From the NCBI GenBank assembly GCA_024644775.1, contig JAHEHB010000196.1, positions 2,586 through 9,634 on the forward strand: a stretch of DNA of 7,049 nucleotides, written 5' to 3'. Every line of letters starts with the position of its first letter. The stretch's first letter is position 1. A program made the position numbers and the translations under genes. The notes below the pieces were generated by a model. It was not told the DNA's origin. It saw only the letters and a program-made list of their open reading frames with translations, and made no database searches. The DNA is from Deltaproteobacteria bacterium. Its GTDB lineage: Bacteria; Desulfobacterota; Desulfobacteria; Desulfobacterales; SURF-15. Below, in pieces: positions 1 through 6,859 of this stretch.

Positions 1-2939
1 ACTTCCTGCAAAACTTTCTTCAGATAAATCACCGCCGGTTTGGTATTCAAATACCCCATCACCTGATACGCTCGTTCATCCTCAACCAGTTTTCTCACCC
101 GACTCGTTTTGTCCATAAGATTGCCGAAAACCAGCGCTTCGGTGGGGCAGGTTTGTACGCAGGCCGGTATCACTTCACCATCCCGGATTTTGCGTTTTTC
201 ATTTTTGGCAACAGTGTGCGCCTCTTTGATTCGCTGAATACAAAAAGAGCATTTTTCCATAACCCCGGCCCGTCGAACCGTAACATCCGGGTTTAACTGC
301 AACGGAAGGGGGTCCGGCCATTTCCATGAAAACCAGTTAAAACGGCGTACTTTATACGGACAATTTTGAGAACAAAATCGTGTACCGATGCAACGATTAT
401 ATATTTGATTATTGATTCCCTCTTTGCTGTGGTGAGGTGCATAGACCGGACATACCGATTCACAGGGCGCATTGTCACAGTGCTGACAAAGCATCGGAAG
501 AAACATGATTTTTTCCATTTGTTTTGGATCATGATATCGTTCGACACTCAGCCACGCCATCTCCCTGCCTTCGCGAACCCGATCAATTTCCACAATCCCA
601 AGATTATTTTCAGCATAACAGGCTGCAGCACATGCACCACATCCGATGCATCGATCTAAATCCGCCACCATGGCCCAGCGATAGGTGTCATGGTCGTGAG
701 GCGGATAAATATCTCTTTTTTTGTTGTATCCCTCGGGCAATGGAAGCGTAAGTGGAAAATCAACCATGCCAAGTCCGGCTTTTTCGGGTGCTTTTCCTTG
801 TTTTATTTTTTTTAATGGCACCGAAAGCGCGATTTTTCGACCGTGCTGGATTCGGCTTCCGGATATGGATGCCAGCAATTCTGTTCGGCCCGTGGATGTG
901 ACGCGAACATCATTTATGAAAAACCGTGGACTTCCTGAATTCGGATCTAGATCCGGCGAAAGAATTTTGATGGGATTTCGACCCATTTTTTTGGCATACC
1001 GGCCATAGGAATCATGACCCTGCCCAATATTCATCACCATTAAACCGGGTTTCAGCCCTTCATATTCGTAAACGGGGGCTTCCAGGGCACCATATTGCGA
1101 TTCGAGTCGGATAACATCTTCTTGGGCGAATCCCTTTTGTTTGAGGGTATCCGGATGCATCAGCACCGGGGTGTGCCAGGCAACTTTTGTGATTGGATCG
1201 GGAATCTCGCAAAGCCAGGGACGATTTGCCCCCCTTCCATCGAAAAATCGAATCGATGGCACGGCTAAAAGTTTCGTTTCCGGCCCTTTTGATCCCGGTA
1301 ACCCCTGGAAAGCCTTTGTGAAGGTTGTTTTTAGAACCGGTTTCGATGACTGGATTGGATTTGCTACCTCCTGATACCGCCCCCCCTTTTGTAAGGTCTT
1401 AACCCAATCCGCCTTCCCCCCGATACTCCCGGCCTGATTTACCTTGGAATAGATATAGGTTTTGTAGTTTTCAGCCGGTCGATTGGCTTTGTAAGCAATA
1501 TCAAGGAAAACGTCTCCGAGGTTGGGGGATTTCGTCAGCATTCCCATGGTCGGTTGAAGGGTGGACAGTAAATCATACCGGCCGTTATATTCATCCCATG
1601 TTTCCAGCGGCAGCCGAACCGGAAAAATAAGATCTGCGACGGCTGCGGTTTCATCCATAAAATTACTAAAACAAACAACAAAAAGCGCATCGTTTGTGAG
1701 GGATTCTTTAAAATTCGTTGCTGGTGGCAGTGTAAAGAGAGGGTTTACATTATTTAAAAGTAGGAGGTCTGCCGGTTCAGATTGAAGCGCTTCGAAATAC
1801 GCCATCACATCCGATCGTCTATTTGCGATTTCGACACGATGCCGCTTTTTGAAATCGAAAAGGGAAAGATCCGGGTCCAATACACAATTCAGCAAACTGA
1901 CCGCTATATTGGTTTGGAGTGTGTTGGGTCCGGTGGATCCTGTGCCGGTGCCAAGAACCAAAGGTTTTTTAGACTTAAAAAGCCACGCCAATAACGAATC
2001 GTAATGTTCTGTTGAAATATCGGCATCCGTTAAGACCTTTGCTTTATCATAGGGTAAAGCGATGGATTCGATGGCCGATCGGAACTCACTTGGCAACCGG
2101 CTGCCCTTACCCTTACCCAAGGCCTCGCGGATGCAACCGAGTGCAAGTGCAGTCTCTCCACCGGGATGGCACGGTATCCATCGATCGGCATTGGCACCGG
2201 TCAGGGATTGATACGGGCTGATATAAAAAAAACATCCTTTTTGCTTTTTGTCGACCGCATGCATGGTCTTGAATTTTCGTGCATATTCAACCGGTGATAG
2301 CCATGTCTCCAAAAAATCAGCACCAAACGAGATCAGAAAGTCTGACTGTTCCATATGGTAAGAAGGGAGTCCTTCGATGCCGAATATTTCATTGTTGGCC
2401 GTTTTTAAGGATTCATAGGCATACGGTTCATATAATAGGGGTTCTTCTGATCGCCAGCGTTTTAGAGCATCTTTAAAGAGCGACAGCATGCTGTCGCCGA
2501 TCACCTCCGATATCATCCTTACTCGGTTGGATCCCCGTTCTGCAGCCTCCATTGCTTTGGCTCTCAGCATCGCTTCGGCCTGTCTGAAAGAAATCGGCTG
2601 CCACCGATTATTTTCTTTTAACAATGGCTTGCGAAGTCTGTCTGGATTATAAATGCCTTGAAGTGCGGCCTGACCCCGAATGCAAAGATTTCCCCGGTTA
2701 ATGGGGTGTAATGGGTTGCCTTCAACCTTCACCACCCTGCCTTCTCGATTCTTTGCGAGAACACCGCATCCTGCGGGACACTCCCGGCATGTAGAGGTAT
2801 ACCAGGTGGCTTTTCCGGTTACCATGTCCTCCGGTGCCTGAACTAGCGTGTAGAGGATTTTGTCGGATTCAGAACGACATGACGCCGCAACCGAGACACT
2901 GCCGAGTCCTGCAATTTTTAGAAATGTGCGCCGATTCAT
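1..2939 (-). CDS. Tat-exported ActB-like Fe-S/molybdopterin-type oxidoreductase (3' end outside window)
   Basis: The frame is open for 979 codons from ATG at 2939 to the left edge with no stop. The N-terminus has a twin-arginine motif (RRTFLK, residues 3-8), a hydrophobic stretch and Cys21 in a lipobox-like AASC, so it is probably exported by Tat and perhaps lipid-anchored. A molybdopterin-oxidoreductase-like domain follows (about 45-745): Cys51, Cys54, Cys58 and Cys86 form the N-terminal [4Fe-4S] motif; FGADFLETWLSP lies near 205; a dinucleotide-binding-like region lies near 585-670. No Cys occurs in the YEPYAYESLKTAN segment (170-182), where a Mo ligand might be expected, so Mo may be absent. 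The C-terminal ferredoxin module has C764/767/770/774, C818/821/826/830, C850-T853-C856-C860 and C897/900/927/931. Three [4Fe-4S] plus one [3Fe-4S] is the known ActB pattern (alternative complex III, quinol oxidation). Other possibilities are a Qrc- or Psr-type fusion. AGGA lies 12 nt before the start, a weak ribosome site. An NrfD-like partner is expected next, off the edge. Confidence 0.85.
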   Translation of the reverse strand, partial: MNRRTFLKIAGLGSVSVAASCRSESDKILYTLVQAPEDMVTGKATWYTSTCRECPAGCGVLAKNREGRVVKVEGNPLHPINRGNLCIRGQAALQGIYNPDRLRKPLLKENNRWQPISFRQAEAMLRAKAMEAAERGSNRVRMISEVIGDSMLSLFKDALKRWRSEEPLLYEPYAYESLKTANNEIFGIEGLPSYHMEQSDFLISFGADFLETWLSPVEYARKFKTMHAVDKKQKGCFFYISPYQSLTGANADRWIPCHPGGETALALGCIREALGKGKGSRLPSEFRSAIESIALPYDKAKVLTDADISTEHYDSLLAWLFKSKKPLVLGTGTGSTGPNTLQTNIAVSLLNCVLDPDLSLFDFKKRHRVEIANRRSDVMAYFEALQSEPADLLLLNNVNPLFTLPPATNFKESLTNDALFVVCFSNFMDETAAVADLIFPVRLPLETWDEYNGRYDLLSTLQPTMGMLTKSPNLGDVFLDIAYKANRPAENYKTYIYSKVNQAGSIGGKADWVKTLQKGGRYQEVANPIQSSKPVLKTTFTKAFQGLPGSKGPETKLLAVPSIRFFDGRGANRPWLCEIPDPITKVAWHTPVLMHPDTLKQKGFAQEDVIRLESQYGALEAPVYEYEGLKPGLMVMNIGQGHDSYGRYAKKMGRNPIKILSPDLDPNSGSPRFFINDVRVTSTGRTELLASISGSRIQHGRKIALSVPLKKIKQGKAPEKAGLGMVDFPLTLPLPEGYNKKRDIYPPHDHDTYRWAMVADLDRCIGCGACAAACYAENNLGIVEIDRVREGREMAWLSVERYHDPKQMEKIMFLPMLCQHCDNAPCESVCPVYAPHHSKEGINNQIYNRCIGTRFCSQNCPYKVRRFNWFSWKWPDPLPLQLNPDVTVRRAGVMEKCSFCIQRIKEAHTVAKNEKRKIRDGEVIPACVQTCPTEALVFGNLMDKTSRVRKLVEDERAYQVMGYLNTKPAVIYLKKVLQE

Positions 2940-3005
2940 ATAAAGTGGAGGTCCTAAAGTTTAGCTGCTAACTGAAAACAATTTCTAATTTTGTAAACTG
3001 CCATA

Positions 3006-3974
3006 TCAGAAGCTATAACGAAGTGCAACCGTCATTTCTTTATATTGGTAGCTGCCCGAAAGCTGAATTTTGACGTTTCGTTTGAGGGTTTCTACAAAGT
3101 CACGGGTCTTTTTGCGATTGTATTTATGGGCCGACGTCGTGGCGCCATAGATATTTCCCGCATAGAAACCGACACCGACAACCGATATAATCGCACCCAG
3201 GGCATTCAGATCCTTATCGAAAGACTCATACGCCGCAAAAATCAGCGCGGCATTGACTAAAAAGGCGATCAGCGCGTCTTGATACCTTTCGCAGTAAACA
3301 TAGCCTGCACCGGGTAAAACAGACAAAAAACCTGTAAGAGTCGGGTCTTTTCGGGGGATTTGAAGGGGTTTCTTTAGCTCGGTAATAACCCGTTCCACTT
3401 GAAACTTTGGTTTGTTTTCAGGATTTATCTTACTGAAGCTTTCAATCGCTTTGTCAAAAGATGCGGTTTCGATATGAACCCAGCCGATACGGTAGTAGGC
3501 GTCATCCAGTATATTCCTGTCTTTTACAAGCGCAATCAGATTTTCGAGACTAATAATCGCTGCTTTAAACTGTGCGAGTGCAACATAGCATTCGCTCACT
3601 CGCCAATGTGATTTTGCAAAAAGCGCCTTATTTGACATCTGCCCAATCGACATCTTATTGATCAATCTGTTAAATTCACCGACAGCCGTCTCGTAGTTTT
3701 GACTGCTATAATATGCCCGGCCGATTTTATAGTGGGCGAAGTGGACACGTTCGTCCGTCGGGAAAAAATAGATAAACCGTTTGTATTCATCGATGGCACG
3801 GGAATATTCGCCCTTTGTGAACAGATTTTCTGCATAACTGAATTGTGAATCGGAATTGATAATAAGGTCCTGCCCAGCGCAACTTGGGGATAGAATGAGG
3901 AAGACCGATCCGGTAATCGTCATAAAAACGAGAATCAACCGGAAACTGTAGTGATTCAAAGGATGGTTGTGCAT
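3006..3974 (-). CDS. Exported TPR protein with C-terminal membrane segments
   Basis: A protein of 322 residues. The N-terminus (about 1-34) is a signal peptide: a basic/polar start, a hydrophobic core LILVFMTITGSVFLIL, then SPSCAGQ; signal peptidase I cleavage near residue 34 is likelier than lipidation because Pro is at -2 of Cys32. Three to four tetratricopeptide-like helical pairs follow at about 44-77, 81-114, 122-155 and 157-186, with the usual A/Y/G spacing (for example YAENLFTKGEYSRAIDEY). Then comes a Pro/Gly turn LPGAGYVYCERY (220-231) and two hydrophobic segments, about 233-250 and 257-280, likely membrane helices. The tail alternates polar and hydrophobic residues and ends in Phe (ALRYSF). 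This resembles YbgF/BamD-like envelope TPR proteins joined to a small membrane domain; I do not recognise a named family. It begins 10 bp after the aminopeptidase stop, so the two are co-transcribed. No clear Shine-Dalgarno sequence is seen, which suggests translational coupling. Met18 is an alternative start but would shorten the signal peptide. Confidence 0.85.
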   Translation of the reverse strand: MHNHPLNHYSFRLILVFMTITGSVFLILSPSCAGQDLIINSDSQFSYAENLFTKGEYSRAIDEYKRFIYFFPTDERVHFAHYKIGRAYYSSQNYETAVGEFNRLINKMSIGQMSNKALFAKSHWRVSECYVALAQFKAAIISLENLIALVKDRNILDDAYYRIGWVHIETASFDKAIESFSKINPENKPKFQVERVITELKKPLQIPRKDPTLTGFLSVLPGAGYVYCERYQDALIAFLVNAALIFAAYESFDKDLNALGAIISVVGVGFYAGNIYGATTSAHKYNRKKTRDFVETLKRNVKIQLSGSYQYKEMTVALRYSF

Positions 3975-3984
3975 ACTTTTGGGT

Positions 3985-6459
3985 TCAACCGTTATTTTTC
4001 AGGTGAACATTTATTGCAAGCCGTTCAAGAGACATTTGGATGGTATCTTTGAGCTCGGCATGCTCTTTAATATAATCGGTAAAAAACGCTTCTACAGCAT
4101 TTGGGTCTTTAAGACCGCAGATGGGAATAATCGCTGCGATGACCCTTTCATACAAAAGTGGATGGAAGGTTTCAAGTTTCTCTTTATGCGCAAGGTACCA
4201 GTCCCACATAAAGGGAATGGCATACGGATTACCGGACGCTGACATGATCGGAATAAATTTATTTCGAGGCGGTACATTATCTAAAGCGAATCGGAGTGCC
4301 TTTTTGACCACTTCCTTTTCCGTAAAACATCCAATGGCCATCAAAAGGTTCATACTTTCGTGTTCACTTTCGGAAATTTGAAATCTTTTCTCCAACCAGC
4401 CATACGCCTTTTTACCCTCTAACAGTGCACCGGCCTGCATGATGCTTTTTTGGATATCGGGGTGAAGGCGTTGATTCCCCAGAAGCTTGTTGACCTGTTT
4501 TTGAGCAAACGTTTGCGCCTCCCTTGAACCGTATACCAAGGCATGCCAGATGATTCGATCTCTAAGGACGGTTAACGTATGACCCTCCGCCGGATTCGGC
4601 TCATATCCGATATTATCCAGCACACCTTCAAGCAAGGATTTGCCAATCGATGCCGCCTGTTGTTTGAGATCACCTTCGAAAATGAGATATGCGTGAAACA
4701 GGTTATCTGCGATGCTGCTTAACGGTAGAAACGCCGCTTCGTTTTGGTAATTTGCGAGGAATTCAAAATAATTACCGATGGACATATCACCGCTTCGGAC
4801 AAGTGCAAATAGATCATTTTCAATCCCCCATCGATTTGTCGCTGAAAGTTTCTTTTGCAGGATAAGTTTTCCGAGGGCATCCAGATTCCCGCGATCCAGG
4901 TATTTCGTTCGATAAAATCCTGTCTGCCCGTCATTCACTTTATAGGCAACGGTGTCACTGCCAATATGAACCAAAGTGGTTTTGTTTTCCAGCAACGTCG
5001 TAAATGTTTTACAATTCCCCGAGTCGTCAATAGTTCGAACGGAAATCGGTATCAGCCATGTATGATCAGATTCATTGGGGAGGTAAGTAAACCGTTTCTG
5101 TGTGATCACAAGATTGCCTCCGTCGCGTTTCACTTGGAGCAACGGCAATCCGGGATTTTCGATCCAGCCCTTCATCATCTCTACGATAGGCTTTTCAGAT
5201 ACCCGTTCAAAGGCTTCCCAGAGGTGATGACTGGCGGCACATCCATACGAATGCTTATTTAGATAGTCACGCAACCCTTCTTTAAAGTTCTCGGCACCGA
5301 TATAGCCTTCCACTTGTCTGAGTATGCTTCCCCCTTTATTGTAGATAATCGGAGCGGTGGCGGTATTGATAACAACGTGTTCACCGCTTGGAATTTCTAC
5401 AGAAAATGTTTTATTCAAAGAATCTCTTTCTAACGCGGTATCTGTCATCGAATCTAAAAACTGATCCCAGGTATCCCATTCGGGATGATAATGGGCAACA
5501 ACGCCAAACCCGAAATAGGTTGCAAAACTTTCGTTAAGCCAAAGATATCGCCAATCCGATGGGGTCACAAGGTTGCCAAACCATTGATGGACGATTTCAT
5601 GGGCAATGACTTCACAGATTCTTTCCTCCCCCGCCCTCGAGGTAATGCCTGGATAATACAGCAGCAGGTTTTCGCGAAAGGTGATCGCCCCCCAGTTTTC
5701 CATGGCACCGAAGGCAAAATCCGGAACGGCAATCAAATCAAGTTTTGGAAGTGGATAGGGGATGTTAAAATAGTCTTCACAAAATCGAAGCGCTTTTGTA
5801 CCGAATTCAAGTCCGTATCGTCTGTAGTTTTCCCGTCCGGGAATTGTAACAATGCGGACCCGGGAGTCGGTCGTATCCTCGGTTACGTTAAAATCGCCAA
5901 CGCCAAAGAACACAAGATAGGTAGACATCTTGGGGGTTTGCTGAAAACGGACACCCGTTTTGCCCTCTGAATATGATGCTAATTTTTTTACCGGCGCATT
6001 GGATATGGCAACAAGGTTTTCGTCAGAAACGATTTCGATATCAAAGGTGGCTTTGTGTCGCGGGTGGTCTAGACAGGGAAACGCTCTGCGGGCATCGCTT
6101 TCTTCAAATTGCGTGACGGCAATATAGTTCCGAGCTTCCTCCGGACCATAGCTGCTTCGGTAAAAACCGGCCAGCTTGTCGTTGATTTGTCCCGTATAGT
6201 CTATTTTCAACTGTAGTGTCCCGGATGTTACTCCGGGCAATGAAATCTCTAATGATTCGTTATCACCATCCAATTGAAATGGGCACGAAACAAACGTGTT
6301 GTTTTTGCGTATACTGCACTGATGAATCGTTAACTCGAGTGCGTTTAGATAGATGGTCTCGATCGGCTCGACTGTGACAAAATGAATTTCTGTGGTTCCA
6401 GAAAATGTAAAGTTTTTCAAATTTGGTGCGAGGCGAAGTTTGTAATTAACCGGATTCAT
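3985..6459 (-). CDS. M1-family zinc aminopeptidase
   Basis: A metallopeptidase of 824 residues that removes N-terminal residues from peptides; no signal peptide, so probably cytoplasmic. Seen in order: the N-terminal beta domain with TQFEESDARRAFPCLDHP (about 116-133), an M1 signature segment; the exopeptidase motif GAMEN (251-255); the zinc site HEIVH (287-291) followed after 18 residues by Glu310 (HExxH-x18-E); and Tyr373 in YNKGGSILR, the transition-state-stabilising Tyr. The C-terminal half (about 450-824) is a long alpha-helical region like the ERAP1/puromycin-sensitive aminopeptidase C-domain rather than E. coli PepN. The length fits that branch. The start at 6459 is preferred over an in-frame ATG at 6570. 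It has AGGA 7 nt upstream, homology-like sequence begins at MNPVNYKLRLAP, and the longer version would run through the promoter. One variant: the family's usual DEP after FPC is DHP here. It is the first gene of the minus-strand series. Confidence 0.95.
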   Translation of the reverse strand: MNPVNYKLRLAPNLKNFTFSGTTEIHFVTVEPIETIYLNALELTIHQCSIRKNNTFVSCPFQLDGDNESLEISLPGVTSGTLQLKIDYTGQINDKLAGFYRSSYGPEEARNYIAVTQFEESDARRAFPCLDHPRHKATFDIEIVSDENLVAISNAPVKKLASYSEGKTGVRFQQTPKMSTYLVFFGVGDFNVTEDTTDSRVRIVTIPGRENYRRYGLEFGTKALRFCEDYFNIPYPLPKLDLIAVPDFAFGAMENWGAITFRENLLLYYPGITSRAGEERICEVIAHEIVHQWFGNLVTPSDWRYLWLNESFATYFGFGVVAHYHPEWDTWDQFLDSMTDTALERDSLNKTFSVEIPSGEHVVINTATAPIIYNKGGSILRQVEGYIGAENFKEGLRDYLNKHSYGCAASHHLWEAFERVSEKPIVEMMKGWIENPGLPLLQVKRDGGNLVITQKRFTYLPNESDHTWLIPISVRTIDDSGNCKTFTTLLENKTTLVHIGSDTVAYKVNDGQTGFYRTKYLDRGNLDALGKLILQKKLSATNRWGIENDLFALVRSGDMSIGNYFEFLANYQNEAAFLPLSSIADNLFHAYLIFEGDLKQQAASIGKSLLEGVLDNIGYEPNPAEGHTLTVLRDRIIWHALVYGSREAQTFAQKQVNKLLGNQRLHPDIQKSIMQAGALLEGKKAYGWLEKRFQISESEHESMNLLMAIGCFTEKEVVKKALRFALDNVPPRNKFIPIMSASGNPYAIPFMWDWYLAHKEKLETFHPLLYERVIAAIIPICGLKDPNAVEAFFTDYIKEHAELKDTIQMSLERLAINVHLKNNG

Positions 6460-6465
6460 GGCATA

Positions 6466-6471
6466 TTCCTG
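6466..6471 (-). promoter_or_regulatory. Ribosome binding site of the M1 aminopeptidase
   Basis: The coding strand reads CAGGAA with the AGGA core 7 nt before ATG at 6459. This favours 6459 over the in-frame ATG 111 nt further upstream, which lies at the -35 box of the promoter and so could not be on that transcript. Confidence 0.65.
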
Positions 6472-6541
6472 AATATTATTATATAGTGATTTAAAGAGAT
6501 CAATGAAAGATGAATTTAAGAATTGCCGTTTGAATTTGGTG

Positions 6542-6570
6542 AATATAAAGAAATAGGATATAATTGTCAA
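6542..6570 (-). promoter_or_regulatory. Sigma70-type promoter for the aminopeptidase-led operon
   Basis: On the minus strand a perfect -35 TTGACA (6570-6565) is followed after exactly 17 bp by TATATT (6547-6542), five of six bases of the -10 consensus. Transcription would start near 6535, giving a 5' leader of about 75 nt before ATG 6459. The genes below it are spaced 10 bp and 66 bp apart with no convincing terminator or internal promoter, so this site could drive all three. The -35 box ends one base before the TAGTTAG repeat of the palindromic element, so any UP-element region now lies within the insertion. Start point and strength are inferred, not shown. Confidence 0.65.
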
Positions 6571-6571
6571 T

Positions 6572-6726
6572 TAGTTAGTGCCCATCCAGAAATGGCCAAT
6601 TTACGCAATATCGGCGTTGGGCTCCGAATTTTAATCCTCAAAATACTCAATGTATTCCTGTGGTTAAAATTCTCGCCCGCCTTGATCTTGCAAAAATTAT
6701 CTCATCCCTGGACGGACACTAGTTAG
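6572..6726. mobile_element. MITE-like imperfect palindrome with 7-bp flanking direct repeats
   Basis: The segment is an imperfect inverted repeat centred near 6649. The outer ends match as TAGTG.CC.TCCAG (6576 inward) against its complement ending at 6721. By eye the arms agree at about 40 of 59 positions with a few one-base gaps, including a perfect 9-bp pair GAATTTTAA (6626-6634) with TTAAAATTC (6664-6672). The centre is a small hairpin AATAC-TCAAT-GTATT (6642-6656). Exact direct repeats TAGTTAG lie at 6572-6578 and 6720-6726, as expected of a target-site duplication flanking a 141-bp insert. It has no transposase of its own; a non-autonomous element moved by a transposase elsewhere is the best reading. 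Alternatives are a REP-type palindrome, or a structured RNA or bidirectional terminator. I have a vague memory of similar repeats in desulfobacterial genomes, which I cannot verify. Confidence 0.65.
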
Positions 6727-6859
6727 GCGCGCGGCCACATTTTATCGGCAACTTTTTATCGGTGTTGAAAAAGATTGGGTGTTTTCGCAGATTGAAACTG
6801 GTCCGTCAATGATCGTCGGTGGAGAAACCGGGCGAATATGGAGGGGGTTTTTTTAAGAT

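Larger units (their letters stand above)
6523..6856 (+). pseudogene. Small gene interrupted by the palindromic element
   Basis: The stretch 6686-6856 is open and ends TAA at 6854-6856 with protein-like content (TFYRQLFIGVEKDW near 6737-6778, then ETGPSMIVGGETGRIW), 3 bp before the next start. It has no good start codon of its own. Deleting the palindrome plus one TAGTTAG copy (148 bp) joins it in frame to 6523-6578, giving a continuous 61-residue reading from TTG 6523 that includes GEYKEIGYNCQLV at the join. The insertion therefore both adds stops and shifts the frame. The true start is uncertain: TTG 6523 has a weak ribosome site, and an ATG at 6503 lies in another frame, so there may be a second lesion. 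I do not recognise the protein family. The chance of such joining by accident is not negligible, hence the moderate confidence. Confidence 0.4.

Noticed and set aside
1..2939. Many plus-strand frames of 65-97 codons across the ActB-like gene
   Set aside because: The minus strand is open for 979 codons with conserved cluster motifs throughout; the others are shadows.
2961..2971. Small perfect palindrome TTAGC-T-GCTAA between the TPR gene and the ActB-like gene
   Set aside because: A 5-bp AT-rich stem without a U-run is too weak to call a terminator or operator.
2940..3005. A separate promoter for the ActB-like gene (TTTACA upstream)
   Set aside because: No acceptable -10 lies at the right spacing; read-through from the upstream genes is simpler.
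4855..5970. Plus-strand open frames of 135 and 161 codons opposite the aminopeptidase
   Set aside because: They are antisense shadows of a gene with clear motifs and have no family features or ribosome sites.
6460..6570. A 37-residue N-terminal extension of the aminopeptidase from ATG 6570
   Set aside because: That ATG lies at the -35 box of the promoter, the extension has no M1 similarity by eye, and ATG 6459 has a good ribosome site.
6740..6762. Direct repeat TTTTATCGG (6740-6748 and 6754-6762)
   Set aside because: Two short copies inside the remnant coding frame are probably chance; no operator context is visible.
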